A DNA stretch of 64,000 bases from Camillea tinctor (taxonomy: Eukaryota > Ascomycota > Sordariomycetes > Xylariales > Xylariaceae). Both the position numbers and the translations under genes were made by a program. The notes beneath the pieces are model-generated. The model was not told the origin of the DNA. It made no database searches and saw nothing but the letters and a program-made list of their open reading frames with translations. Within the stretch, counting starts at the first letter, position 1, and each line of letters starts with the position of its first letter. Location: the NCBI GenBank assembly GCA_022578605.1, contig MU394064.1, positions 310,001-374,000 of the forward strand. Direction: 5' to 3'. This document shows, one piece after another, positions 12,557 through 24,725 of the stretch.

Positions 12557-14330
12557 GTGCCGGGTATTGAAAAGAAATCTAAAGCTGAAAAACAATTGGA
12601 ATCCTTGAGTAGGGAAGGCCAAATGATCTCACAACAACTTCTAGATGTAGTCCAGAAACTCATGTCTATGGAACGAACGACGAAATGGGATACCTTCATT
12701 CAGGCTCTGGCATGCGTTTGGAAAGAGGCTGAGATTCGTGCGCTCGCAGATAAAGTCGAGTAGATTCGCAAACAACTCGACACTAGGACTTGACCCCTAA
12801 GGCGTTTGAGCAATGATACGATTTATACAATGGAGGACGCTCGAATAACTTATGGGAATGGACGTGGTTTGAACTAAGGAATGCCTCAAAAGCTGTGCTA
12901 TCAAACAACTCCCGAAAATATTTCGTAGTTGTGGATGGGTTGGTCGAACTTGAGGACACCCAAGAGAGAACAAGAACCAAAGAGACTGAAGAAGTTATTG
13001 AGCTCATCTTGTGGATGGAGAAACTTCCTCACGCCAAGGTCTGTGTTTCCAGTCGGCCGTGGATGATTTTTGAAGAAGCTTTCAACGGGCAACTGAGTCT
13101 TAATATGGAATATCTTACTCAACCATTATCACACTGTATGTTTCGGACCATTTGACGGGCAATGATTATTTCTCAAAGCTCAAAAATCAGAACTTCAAAT
13201 TTGCCTTTGACCTCATTGCCAATATTGTCGACCAGGCAGTCGGGGTGTTTCTTTGGGTTAACTTGGTGGTTAGATCGCTTTTGACAGGACTCTCTAATTC
13301 AGATCGTATATCAGACCTACAACGTCGTCTTGACGATCTGCCATCGGAGCTTGAGGGACTCTTTGATACAATAATTGAGAGCCTAGATCCGTACTACCGT
13401 GCTCATGCTTTCGAGTTGTTTCAACTTGTCGAAGCCCATGTAACAATGATGGGGGATGAGGAAATAGCCCCTTTAACATTGTTAGCTCTGTTCTTTGCTG
13501 ATGATGAAAACCCCATGGCAGGTATAGATGCAAAAATAGAACAGTTGAGCCTTGAGAGCTCGAACGATATGGAGGAGAACATGCGTCGACGACTTAATAG
13601 CCGATGTAGGGGCTTGCTGGAAGCAACTGAGCCTGCCGCGGTAGACACGTCTCTAGCACCGAGAGGTCTCTAACCATCTCGCCGAACTCAGCACGGCAGT
13701 GTAGTACGCTACCTGTATAGAACAACAAGATATTATATACGGTCTCCTATAATGTGGAATAGGATATTGACCGAGACAAAACCTTCCTTCGACCCGTTTC
13801 TACGTATCTCTAATTCTCTTCTAATATAGATGAAAGTTTTGAATTTGAAAATAGCTAACTCATACGAGTTCTTCGTTAGAATTTACACCTGCATCTGCTC
13901 AATCGACCTTGTTAAATCTCGCCCCATGGAATTCATTATCAGATATGTGGATGAGATCGACAAATTAGCAAGTGTTCTCATGCGGCCATCTTGGGGAGAA
14001 GAATTGCAAGTGGACTAACCTAATTAGATTCAGCTTTTCACATCAGTTCCCGTCACATCGTTCCTTGACTATGCTATCATCTGTGAGCCAAATGCTTTTT
14101 TACAATTAAGAATGCCCGAAAGAGCAAAGGACAATCACATTAACGCTGTCTTGTCGAGCTATGCACGTCATAAGATCCAAAGCATGAGTCCCTTGGACCA
14201 AGATATGGCTGTTTTGTGGTTGAATAAATGCCAGTCGGATGAAATAGCAGAAGCAATCAAAGCAGCGTGCCCGGGCATTAGAAAGGTGTTGGAAACTCAA
14301 AAACGACTATCCAAGAGAAGGGGTCTTTAA
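12557..14330 (+). pseudogene. Decayed NACHT NLR (P-loop lost)
   Basis: Fragments in order and in the same orientation match a fungal NACHT NLR: a helical N-terminal piece (12557-12763), the second half of the NACHT domain (12850-13122), the helical region after it (13152-13673), and C-terminal pieces (13830-14018, 14112-14330). Recognisable motifs are the Walker B region FVVVDGLVE (usually DGLDE, so the second Asp is Val), VCVSSRPW, and VGVFLWVNLVVRSLL. The Walker A part is missing between 12763 and 12850. At least one frameshift lies near 13140 and stops fall near 13671, 13828 and 14016. Fungal NLRs act in non-self recognition; this copy should not encode a working switch. A multi-intron gene seems unlikely because the P-loop cannot be found. 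Confidence 0.82.
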
Positions 14331-14630
14331 ATATGGAAGTACCGACAAGTAAAGGAAATGATAGTCTAATGGAAACGTTTGTAAATAACAAATAGTTCCA
14401 TTACTGTACCCATATAAAATCTGAATAGCTTCTGATAACTGTCATTTTTGCTTACCTAGGTACCTAGGTAGGTACACTTTCTTGTAATAACGGGGAACTG
14501 TACTTTAGTTGTGACATGATTTTTAAGGAAGGATTTTCGTTTAAACGTAGAGATTATACTATTTTGGCGTGACAAATATTAGGCTTGTCCGCCAGTTCAA
14601 GTGTTCAACATCTTTTTGATATCCATTCCG

Positions 14631-15446
14631 TTATCTGGGGTCTCGCACCATAAAAAGAAGTTCTGGTTTCCTTCGTTCGCTGAATTCTTCTCCAATGTCG
14701 TCGAATGCCATCTCTTCTATCTCTAAGAGAAAGCCACATTTCTCGTAGAGTCGTCGTGCTACTGGAGTACCTTCGACTACAGCCTATATCATGGTATTGT
14801 CAATTATTCTGTAAAAGAGTATTATTTAGAGACCTAAAGGTTGAAAGAAACATACCTTTACTCCATGCTTGTCTGCTTCATCAGTGCCCCACTTGACGAG
14901 AGAAGAACCAGCACCTTGGCGTTGATACTCTGGATTGACTCCTAACAGTTCCAAAACTATTCACAGGAGGTGAGTAAACACCATATCTGTATTTCACCAG
15001 CCTGGGTATTTAAGCTTACCGTAAACTCCTTTTCCATTTGAATCTTTAATAACCTTGGTTCGCGGTATCACGTAGCTTCTCCATATGCGACTCATATATT
15101 CGCGGTCCCCTTCGTTGGGCCAGACCTCCTGAATATTCTCCGCCTTGACAAGCTCCGCCGGTGGGGCTTCCTTCATAAACGTCCAAACGGCGAAGCCGAT
15201 GATACGTTCCCGCCCCCCTTCTCTATCGCGCGTAACCGCCTTCAAGAATGTGGAATTGTCGCAAGACTGTTTCCACGCCACTAGACGTTGGGAGCCCTGG
15301 CCGTGCCCCCCTAGTGTATCGTGATTCGGGAAGTATATATCGAAAAACGGTGCATCGTGGCCAAAGCTCTTTGAGAGGACTCCGAAGCAAGCAGGTATAT
15401 CTTCATAAGCAACTTGACAAACGTCTATGTGATCCGTTGTCGTCAT
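14631..15446 (-). CDS. GNAT family N-acetyltransferase, 226 aa
   Basis: Three exons on the minus strand: 15446-15020, 14956-14856 and 14783-14631. The introns are 63 and 72 bp, and the joined length is exactly 227 codons including the stop. The start is the ATG giving MTTTDHIDVCQVAYED, which suits a GNAT N-terminus; the open frame upstream of it looks non-coding. The acetyl-CoA motif A is rebuilt across the first intron: VLELLGVNPEYQRQGAGSSL, with the R/Q-x-x-G-x-G/A loop QRQGAG. The last exon gives the usual RRLYEKCGF motif. The substrate is unknown; members of this fungal group acetylate small amines or protein N-termini. It lies between a dead NLR and an AAA ATPase on the same strand. Confidence 0.88.
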
Positions 15447-16128
15447 TTTCTTTTCGACTGACAGTCGAGTGTGATTCAGGCTGAAAGGAAACCGGAGACG
15501 TGATTTGAGAGCGTGCGTGCAGTGCAACAGTATTTTATATAAACCGCCAAAGCGGGGGTAAATAGGTTCCGGACGGCAGGCTGTAAGCAGCTTTGCAAGA
15601 CTCTCGAATGTGATCGAATTCTGTAATATATGCAGGTAACATAAGCACCCTAAACGAAGAGACAATCTCCCCAGGTTGTCTTCGAAAAACCACAATAATC
15701 CTGCTCCTCCAAAGCTTAGCGCCCGCCACTTTACGGATTACCTAGTCCGAGTCTTAGGAAGGATTCCCCTGGCCTGGGCTCATAAAGAACCGGTCGTCGC
15801 CAAGACATTATTAAATGCAAGGAGGCAATTTGAAGTTAGTGTCTCTAACCAATGATCAAATTCTAACACTCTAGTTTACGAAATAATTCGCTCTAAAAAT
15901 ATTATGAATTGAAGGACAGTTTTATATAGATATGTCTCGAATATCTATTACATTCAGACTGGGTTCATAGTAAAGGAAAAGCCGGTCGAGCGCTCTTTGA
16001 AAGGCGTTCACAGGCCTATTGCAGGGGGTAAGTTGACTAGATTCAAAAGGAATCGTGAACCAATATGAAACGTATCTAAGAACATAAGAATATCGACGTA
16101 TCATTTCTTCGCACACTCGCACACCTTG
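15447..16128. other. Spacer, nothing coding seen
   Basis: About 680 bp between two minus-strand genes. It contains the promoter of the GNAT gene near 15446-15700 and the 3' end of the AAA ATPase near 16128. Open frames here are short and without motifs. Confidence 0.6.
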
Positions 16129-18159
16129 TTAACCATCACTTCCTTCAAACGTGTCTCTTCTGGCAATTGGGAAAATGCCGTCCTTGGCCATATCTGTTTG
16201 CTGCCGCTTGGCACGCATCTTGTTGAGGCTTGTATCAAACTCCCGCCTTGTTTCTAGTAGCATGTGGATATGCCTGGCCACCAGTTTCTCGCCTTTAAAG
16301 CGAGCTAGAGTTCTCGCGGTATTGATACAATTGGCGATCTCACGACCGTTGACTTCATCGCGCAGGAACTGGTCCATATCTTCCTCGATGTCTAGGCCAA
16401 TTTCGCTTGGTGGGATAGCTGAGAGATATTGCGTCCAGATACGTCGCCGGATATCATAGTCTGGGGCCTTGTACTCAAGAGCGAGGTGGATACGGGATTT
16501 CATAGCCTTATCGAAAACGAGAACACGATTTGACGTTAGGAATATGATTCCTGGGAAATATTCTAGATATTTGAGGAATACAGCCACGAGAGCGTTGTGG
16601 CCTGTTGCGTCGCCAACAGCTTCTGATCTCCCCTCTAGGAAGACATCGGCTTCATCTAATAGAACAACCGCCCTCCATGTAGTCGCATATTGGAGTATAT
16701 GTTTTAGACGCATTTCGAAGTAATGAGGTTTTCTCTCTTGATCAAGCTCTCCTAACGTAGCTGTTATGAGAGGTTTTTGAGTTGCTTCTGCCACGGATTC
16801 TAGACTTGATATATTAGAAGATACACGTAGATACAATTCGGAGATTCATTATGACCAACCTGCGGTCAAAGTCTTCCCACTCCCGGGGCTACCGTGTAAC
16901 AGCATCACCAACCCTTTTCCTTTATGTTTTGTCTGATCTCGTGGAGTATCTGGGAATTCATGGGAGAATATTAGCGCTTGCAGAATGGATTTGCGTTCCT
17001 CATTGAGGACCAAGCCATCCAGCGCTGATCTGTTCCAAGTGATGTCATATATATTGTCAATGTAAAACCTGCACCACATTTTCCGGGAGAGGGAAAACCC
17101 ATAAGCGTAGGGTGGGCAAAGAAGGCGCATCTGTTTCTCGTCGGTGTTCATTGGGAACACGGAAACTCCTTCAGAATAGTTTTCTTCTTTGAAGGTTTTT
17201 GGGTCTAGAACTATACGTCCAGTCTCCTAAGTCAGATCAGTAAATGAATCTTACAACGACTAGAAAGAATGTATTCTCACCGTGTAAGATGGCCAAACAG
17301 CGTTGAATTTATCCATATTTGGATCATACCAACTACTTGGAGGGTCTTTCTTGTACGTAGCGAGCCCATCATAGGCTTTCACTTGAATTCCTCCTATACC
17401 TAGAAACCTCATACCCCTTTCCAAGAGTTTTTCCTGCATGTCTTCTGTTTCAACCCATTTAAAAGGTTTCACATTCAGTTCGGCAATTTTGCTAGGATTG
17501 TCGGCTGCAAAACGCTGCTTTTGGATAATGTGAATGATACATGTAGCTTGTCCATAGCAGTGACCATCGTAGTCTGTGTGTACACAATGGACTTCCATGA
17601 ACTTACCTACCTGTCTGTTTTCCTCGTATGCTGTCTTCTCTAGTCGGAGAACCCATGGATAAGAGTTCACTTCGGTGTAAACCAAGCAACCAGGCTTGAA
17701 TATAGTCCACATGTTTGAGAAGCCAATAACGTCGCACTCAAGCATGGTTTCCAATTGCTCTTTACTTGGACCCATTTCAGTCTTCATGAACTCAAGCAGA
17801 AGCCTTAGGTGCATCCGTGCATCGTCTCCTAGTGCATCATTGTCCAATTGATCATGTAGCTCATCCCAGTAGTGGAATAGCATCTGAAATGGGCCTTTCA
17901 TCTGGAACGGGGAATTAAAATTGGCGGGTATTGCAGGATAGTACCTAACAACCGACTTGAAGATTTTGAGCAAATGCGGCGAGTTGATCTGTAATACTGT
18001 GCTTTCGAGCATATTGTTCTCCTTGTACCGTCTTTCGAGAACTATAGCGTATGAGTTCCCTTCTGGGTTAAGACTTTTGAGGCCATATTTAATAGTGCTG
18101 GCCCCTCTTGAAGGGATATTGTGTATTTGAATTTCGCATTGTTTCCCACGATCTGCCAT
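16129..18159 (-). CDS. AAA ATPase with N-terminal DUF7025-type domain, 638 aa
   Basis: Three exons on the minus strand: 18159-17281, 17226-16860 and 16799-16129. Introns are 54 and 60 bp, and the frame closes at 639 codons including the stop. The N-terminal half carries the DUF7025 pattern, with a WDEL segment, SNMWTIFKPGCLVYTEV and then a VHCVHTDYDG region. The ATPase half has Walker A GSPGSGKT (residues 405-412), the conserved TLTAESVAEAT just after it (split by intron 2), Walker B VVLLDEAD (460-467), the sensor strand FLTSNR and an arginine-finger region AMKSRIHLALEY. This domain order is common in Pezizomycotina and often accompanies incompatibility genes, but no substrate is known. All key ATPase residues are present, so it should be active. 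It is divergent from the NLR at 19310 across about 1.15 kb. Confidence 0.9.
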
Positions 18160-19309
18160 CGTGGCGCGAACTAGCTTAGTGCCAGAATGGAAATCGTTTG
18201 GCCGGTACCTTTGGAAGTTAGGTTTTTATATTGTGTATTATATCGACATGTAGAGCTTAAAAGAATAGGCAGGTAGCTAAATGTAATGTTTTCTCGCGGC
18301 TGGAGGGAATATATATAATACAGAATCGGAGAACAATGAGCACTCGGTTCTTGTAGAGAATTTTGTTTCTCGGTTTAGTTTTCTGTTCCAAACCAATTGT
18401 GACATGTCATATATAAGGATCTACGTGTGTGGTAGACACGTAAGCAAGCTTGATCGGTTCACAATATCGAAGGATGGGATAGGAGGCTCAGGAAAGTGCA
18501 AAAGTATATGATCTACTTGTATGTACAAATCAGTTGCGTAGATCTGCCACGACGACCATTTATTGGTCAATATTCACATGTTCTTCAATCAAACTATTCG
18601 GCGTGTATTGACATCCTTGGTGATAGAGTCATCATTAAGATAACAGCCAGGACTGCTGTTGCCTAATAAGCAATGCTCTACATCTGCAAATAAACAGTTT
18701 AACTTAGCTATTGTATATTGTCAAGCAAAAGCGAACGCTAATAGCTTGTTGGCTATTAGCTCATATATAGCCCGTGACATATATCTATTACTTTTTGGCT
18801 TTTATTCTTAACTCAGCAGTCAACACTACAAAATCTGTGCTAACAAGAATACGAAATGGGAACCTACGGGAGATCACAAACCTTTCACGGGAGATAGTTA
18901 CGTCAACTCGTACGTACAAATTTTATTGTACCTATACTTCTGGGTTGCATAATCAGGTTTGTGTCATCGTTAATAACTAGTTCATAATACAGCCTTGCGT
19001 TGAAATAGTAATATCGCCCGGTTTGTTAGCACTTCTCTTACATATTACACGCACCCATCCGAGCAATATGCTATAATGCGGCGTACGTATCGATGGTAAC
19101 CCGACTTATCATCTTATCCCTCTTTACTCAGCCAAGCCGTTGAGAAGAGCTTTTAACCCAATATCACATGGCACACATCAAAAGCTTACCTACCTTATAC
19201 CTGAAATACTCTCTCTATTCCTCGGGGACTGTTGCGCTTATTGTATCCCTTTATCTGTCACATCATTTCTTACTTGTCATGTTGCAGCTTAAGGAAAACG
19301 AGTCCCGGC
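18160..19309. other. Divergent promoter of AAA ATPase and NLR
   Basis: 1.15 kb shared upstream region between the minus-strand ATPase and the plus-strand NLR. It contains copy A of the small element at 18719-18779, roughly midway. An in-frame ATG at 19232 would add 26 residues to the NLR but reads as a hydrophobic, unconserved leader, so I place the NLR start at 19310. Confidence 0.6.
18719..18779 (+). repeat. Small dispersed element, copy A (61 bp, with 5-bp duplication)
   Basis: The element begins TGTCAAGC and ends CCGTGACA, giving TGTCA/TGACA inverted ends. TATAT stands immediately on both sides (18714-18718 and 18780-18784) as a possible 5-bp target duplication, although TATAT is low in complexity. 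Inside are arms GCTAATAGC and GCTATTAGC around a 6-base loop, which would form a stable hairpin. It matches copy B inside the HET gene end to end. It has no coding capacity. TG...CA ends with a 5-bp duplication also recall a very short solo LTR; a MITE is the other option. Confidence 0.78.
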
Positions 19310-22300
19310 ATGACTAGTACATCACAGCCTGAGACTCCATTTTCCAGAGCCTTGCGGCAATGGATACTGGAACTAGAGCATGACCAAGGAAAGAAAACCC
19401 TGTTCTACGAGAAAGTGCTGACGGTCCGAAATGATCTATCCGGTATAAGCGGACATGAAGCATGCGCGAAATATGCTAAAGAACTATCCGATTATATCCA
19501 AGTGTTAGAGACTACCAAACGAAAAACAAGCAAATCCCTTAAGCTGTGCTTAAAACTTGAACCTTTTGTCAACAGCATTGCCAGTCTTATGAATACTTGC
19601 GGTAATCTTGTCCAGGAGGCTCATATTGGAATTCAGGTCGCATTCTCAGGAGCACGCCTTGTGCTCTACCTGGCTGCCGCACTCCCAGAAATTTTTAACA
19701 AAATTGTCGACATCATGGTTGAAATTTCAAGAAACCTAAAATATTACGATAAGTTGTCAGTTGCATACGAGACATCAGAAGACGTCCAGGAGCTGCTTCT
19801 TGACGTATATAAGACAATAATTGGATTCTGGAATAGAGCATCTCAAGTTTTGAGTCGAAACTGTGTGTCTTCGCCATCTCCAAAAAGTATTTACACATCC
19901 AATCCTAACAGTAATCACAGCCATAAGAATTTCAGCTTCCAGTCTGGCAAACCCCATAGAATCAGAATGGAAAACATGCCTTGATAAGCTACAGAGGAAT
20001 TCCCAAGCAGTCCTAGCACTGGTTCAAGCTACCAATGCTACTGAGTCTCGAGAGAACCAAGCATGTAAGCACTCATACATGATTTCAGATCAAGCGAACC
20101 ACTATTCTCTTATTCTATCTATATTCATAGTATATAATCGTTCAATACTAATTAGCTAATTCCGAATCCAGTGCATCTGACAAAAAGGATAGCCAAGTGG
20201 ATCATGGGAGGAGAAGATGCCTCAAAACTGCTTTGTCAAAATGATCTGGTCGAGAGCCGTAATATGCGTCAGGATGGTACTTGTAACTGGATTTTTGAGG
20301 ATTCAATTTTCGAATCCTGGTACAAAGCTTCAAAGAATGTCGTGGCTTGGTATAATGCACCACCTGGTTCCGGGAAAACAGTCCTATCCGCTGCGATAGC
20401 TCATCACCTCGAAAGAACAGACCAGTTCGTATACTACCGCTACTCTTTCGATGACAACACTAGAAGCAGCCCATTAAGTGCTATTCGATCAATAGCCCTT
20501 CAACTTAGGTCAATCACAGGCAATGTTCCGGACCTAGTAAAACAGAAATACCACCAAGAAGTCGAGAGGCACATATACCAGTTGCAAGATCTTGAGATAG
20601 CAACCGAAGTGATGCAAGAATTTATCAAAGCGATACCTAAGGTTCATATTATAGTTGATGGTTTGGATGAGTGCTCTGATGTGAGGAAATGCCTCGAACT
20701 CTTTCGTAAAGTCATCCAGTTCAAGACATACGGCATAACAAAATGGTTCTTCACCAGCTGCGATCTGCCAATTATTGGAGACTTCATGGAGGACATACAG
20801 TGCATGAAGATCAGCCCCGCTCCAGGTGTGATCATGAGGGATATTACAACATTCCTTGACGCCCAACAGAATCAACTGGTTTCAAAGAAATGCGTGGAAT
20901 GCATTCAATACTGGACTGCAACATCAGAGGAGAACTTCCTTTACTCTAAGCTCATGTTCGATATTATCTGTGGGAACGGAGTTACTTGCAATGACGAGAT
21001 CATAGAGGAATTAAATAAGTTCCCCCTGGGATTGGTTGGTTGCTACACACGCTGTCTTCATAACCTTTCTACGAGGACAGAACTCGAACGGAACCTAGCA
21101 AGGTATGTGTTAATAGACTCCTATAAAGATTATGATGATCTAATTTTATGTTTTAGGCGGATGTTCGTCTTCCTAGTATGCACACTAAAGCCACTCACTA
21201 TCAACGAACTGCGTAATGCTCTAGCCATCAAGATAGGAGAAAGGTACGATGACTACCAGCCAGGTCGTGTTCCAAGTCTTGAGCTCGTCAAATCCCTTGG
21301 CGGATCCCTGATTCGTTTGGAGAGTTCCGAAGATGAAAATGATGATTGTAGAATAAAATTTGTTCATAAATCCGTGCTGGACTTCTTAAAAGAAGATCCG
21401 GAGAAGCTCGGAATAGCATCAAATCGACCTGATTTACGATACTTCTTTATTGACGAGAAAGAAGGTCACCTGGAAATTGGGCGGAGCTGCTTAAAGTACC
21501 TTCAGTTCAAGCGCTACCAAGCCAAGGTAGACATGCCCACGGTCTTGTCTAACCGCGACGAGCATGCTTTCCTGAGGTATTCTGCAGCATTCTGGTTTGA
21601 ACATCTCCAACATATTAACCATTCAACAGAGCTCTTCTCCGAAGTCAAATCATTCTCTGAGAGCTTATCGTTCTGGACGTGCCTCGCGGTGCAACTCAAA
21701 GTGAGACCTCATCTGTTCGCTCGGTACACGGGAATCGGTGGGACTTCGTTTGTGCCTGGGACTCAAAGAGGAACACTAGATATTAATGATAATATTGCGA
21801 TTCCACTGCCACACTGGATTGAGGCTTATAAACCAGAAGGATACCGTATCTCTCGAAAGTTCTACGACTTTATCAGAGAATGGCATGAAGTACTTGTTTC
21901 ATACCCGGAGGCAAGCGACCAGTGCATGATTGACGGAATGGGAAAGGATACCTTTCCCGGGGTTGCATCGATGATGTCAAAAATGATCAGAATGTCTACC
22001 ATCAATGCACCTAAAAAGTCTCTTACTCCAACATTGGAGAGTGTCTTTTTCCGCAAGTCGAAGCTATACACCCGGATAACGTACCTAGATGAAAGCACAG
22101 CATGCTGGCAAGAAGGTCCTATTTCTGCTAGCGAGCCATCAGAACACGGCATTATCACCATGCTAGCACCAGACCACAAGAAACCGGGAGAATTAATCCG
22201 ATTCAATTACAACACTCAGACATCATCCTCCAGTCACTCTGTAATATGGTCTTTCTCATTACAGAGCCTTGATGCGCGACGTTTCTCCAGTGGAGAGACG

Positions 22301-23563
22301 GTGGCATTCACTGCAACTAAACCAGGTTTCATACTAGAAGACCCCAAAGATCTCACAAAGCAGTGGCACCTTGTCGTAGAGTCACAATCTGGAACGTATC
22401 GTTATTCAGCATTTTCATTGCACCTTAGAAATGCGGGTTTCGGAGGGACGAAGAAACGAGAGTCGGATTCGGGGTACAACACCGATTCAGACTCAGAACA
22501 CGATTGGAGCAGCTCTGATGATGAGTCTAGCGACGATTTGGAGCACGACACCAACCACGAGACCATGGCGTCTGATTGCTTGGTAATATGCTGCAGCGGC
22601 GAAAAGCCGCTTTGGATTCCTTGGACTGAACAGTCGACTGGCCAACAAATATCTTGTGCTTTCCATCCCTTGCGTCAGGTTGCAGTGTATTCCCTGCGTT
22701 TGGGCCAGCTTCAGGTTATTGATTTGAGTACAGGACACAAATCCTGTCTGGAGATAGAAGAGCCTGCTGCTGCAAGTGTGTCGGCACCTATCGAATGCCG
22801 AGGTAAGAGGCAACAGATTACATGAGGCCCTGTAGCTATGAGAGTTCACTGACGAATTTCTATAGAAATGCGCTTCTCACCATGCGGCAAATATCTCTAC
22901 TACCTGCTAATTATGATTTCCGACAGTGGGGGCGTTGGGTCTACTTGCCAAGCTTTCTTGTCTGTCTTCCCATTCGGGGAGCCAGGCGAGGATAGCTTCC
23001 TGCAGCCGTGCGCTGAGACCCAGCGCTTGACTTACAAGTTCAGATTGCCAATTGACAGACTTCGGGCACCATACGTTCTATCACACTGGGATCCTGATAT
23101 GCTTTATCTATGCTTACCGTTGCTATTCTGCAATCCCAAGGTGGCAAGATTCCACCTTAAAGGAGAGAGTCAACCTGGGTCGGAAGAGATGCAGATCCGA
23201 ACTCTGGCCAACCCCATATTCTTCCCTAACTCGACACCTAGTCGTAGCCCTAGGATATTGTACCGGTCCTCAAGGACTTCTAGCAAGGATATTTTCGTCC
23301 TAGCATTAGATAGTTCCGGTCAAATAGACCAAGGAGGAGGTGAAGACAGCTACCCGCCTGTGGTACTGGAATGGAAGATTGATAGAGAAGAGGGGTGGAG
23401 GATCTGGAATGAAGATTCGGATGGTGAAGAACCTATGCTGGTGGAGGAGAGTAAAACATACGCACAGCTCAGGGGAGATTTTATCGCTGCCGATCGAAGA
23501 TTCAATGTGGTTGTGCGAAATGGACTAGATTGGACTAGGAAGGCGTTTTTATCGTGTACGTGA
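19310..23563 (+). CDS. Goodbye-like/NACHT NLR with beta-propeller-like C-terminus, about 1,336 aa
   Basis: Four exons: 19310-19862, 19936-20064, 20172-22802 and 22866-23563. The first donor could instead be at 19887 (adds 8 residues); both choices keep phase. Residues of about 1-220 form a helical N-terminal domain of the fungal STAND 'Goodbye' type. NACHT follows, with P-loop APPGSGKT (about 290-297) and Walker B VHIIVDGLDECS (about 385-396), then a helical region ending in FVHKSVLDFLKED. The C-terminal half is not a string of obvious WD40, ANK or TPR repeats. It has a unique segment, an acidic Ser/Asp linker (near 22470-22555), and a beta-rich part with WD-like pieces (SCAFHPLRQVAVY, MRFSPCGKYLYY). 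NLRs of this kind sense non-self and trigger defence or cell death. No stop interrupts it, so it should be functional. Confidence 0.82.
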
Positions 23564-23977
23564 TGACTTAGGGGATGCGCCGGAAAAAAGGGGGGAGGGG
23601 GGGCTACTTAAGGTCAAAGTATACATGGACCGCTATTAGTTTCATAGTCAAAAGTATAAGTATACCACGATGTCACTAAATCATAAATTATTTGATCCTA
23701 GTTACTATATCACTGCCTCACATTTACCAGAGTGAACGATTACAAGAATTCAATATGGGATTGCTTTGACACTACGAGCGACGTGAGACGAAACAAGTTC
23801 AATATAAATTCATAGGAACTCCATATCAAAGTCATATAATCTATTTTTTGTAAGCCATTTTTTCAAAAATCACAACACCCAACCAAGTTCCATTTTCCCA
23901 ATATCTACACCCTAATAATCATGAAGATAATATCTTCGGCAGCAAGACCAAGTGAGTTGTAGTCCCAAAGCCCAGCT
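23564..23977. other. Convergent 3' spacer
   Basis: Short spacer between the 3' ends of the plus-strand NLR and the minus-strand cupin gene. It holds a G-rich run at 23585-23605 and otherwise AT-rich sequence. No gene is seen. Confidence 0.6.
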
Positions 23978-24725
23978 TTACGCGAGCCACTGGTCAGCGA
24001 GCTCCTTGTGACTGCCGGCCTGCTCAACGGGAACCTTGTTGGGGGCCGAAGACAGCACAACAGCGAGAACCCTAACCCACTCGTTGGTGCGGTTGGAAAG
24101 TCTAAAAGAAAATATGTCAGCATGTTGAAATTTCGAGAACAGCGGGAGAGGGGTGGGGGCCGCTTTGGAAACTTACCCGTGCATCATGCCGCGCTGGGCG
24201 ACAACGTCACCGGGCTGGCAGACGGTCTCGACGAGTTCGCCGCAGGTGGGCTTGCCGTCCTTGATGTGGTAGGACTCGGCCTTGGGGGTCAGCAGGCTGA
24301 GCTTGCCGGAGATGACAACGACGTAGTCGGTCGAGGTGGTGCGGTGCAGGGTGCCCTCGGTGTTGGGGGCGATGTCGAGGTAGTACATGTTCAGACCACC
24401 GGGCAGGACGATCCCGGCGCCGGGGATGTCATCGAGAGCAAGGTCTCCGCTGGAAGAGAGGTATAAGTAGGTATGTCTTTTTTTTTTTTGAACGAATGAA
24501 ATTGGAAGTCTTGACTTACTGTCCGTCGTTGGTGGTGGGGATCTGCTTGCTGGTGGCGACAACGGCGCGCACTAGACTGCCGTCGAACAGAGGCTGGCAC
24601 TCGAGGGCCTCGTCCTTGACCTCGACACCGGGCTCGGCGTGCTCATCGTTGGCGTGGTGGGAGGGGAGGGGCAAGTTGGAGGCAGTGATTCTGCGGGGAG
24701 CAGGGAGGTTGTATGAGGACATCAT
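23978..24725 (-). CDS. Small cupin-domain protein, 200 aa
   Basis: Three exons on the minus strand: 24725-24520, 24449-24177 and 24101-23978. Introns are 70 and 75 bp. Two ATGs stand in tandem (24725 and 24722); either works. The protein runs MSSYNLPAPRRITASNL at the start, followed by a single cupin_2 barrel in the middle: IAPNTEGTLHRTTSTDYVVV, then CQPGDVVAQRGMMHG at the first motif of exon 2's end, and LSNRTNEWVRVLAVV after the last intron. The single His in the first cupin motif and the final MMHG suggest a metal site, but the substrate is unknown. Similar small fungal cupins are often found near biosynthetic genes. It is about 1.8 kb from the SMP-30 gene, so a link to the isocyanide locus is possible but weak. 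Confidence 0.87.
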
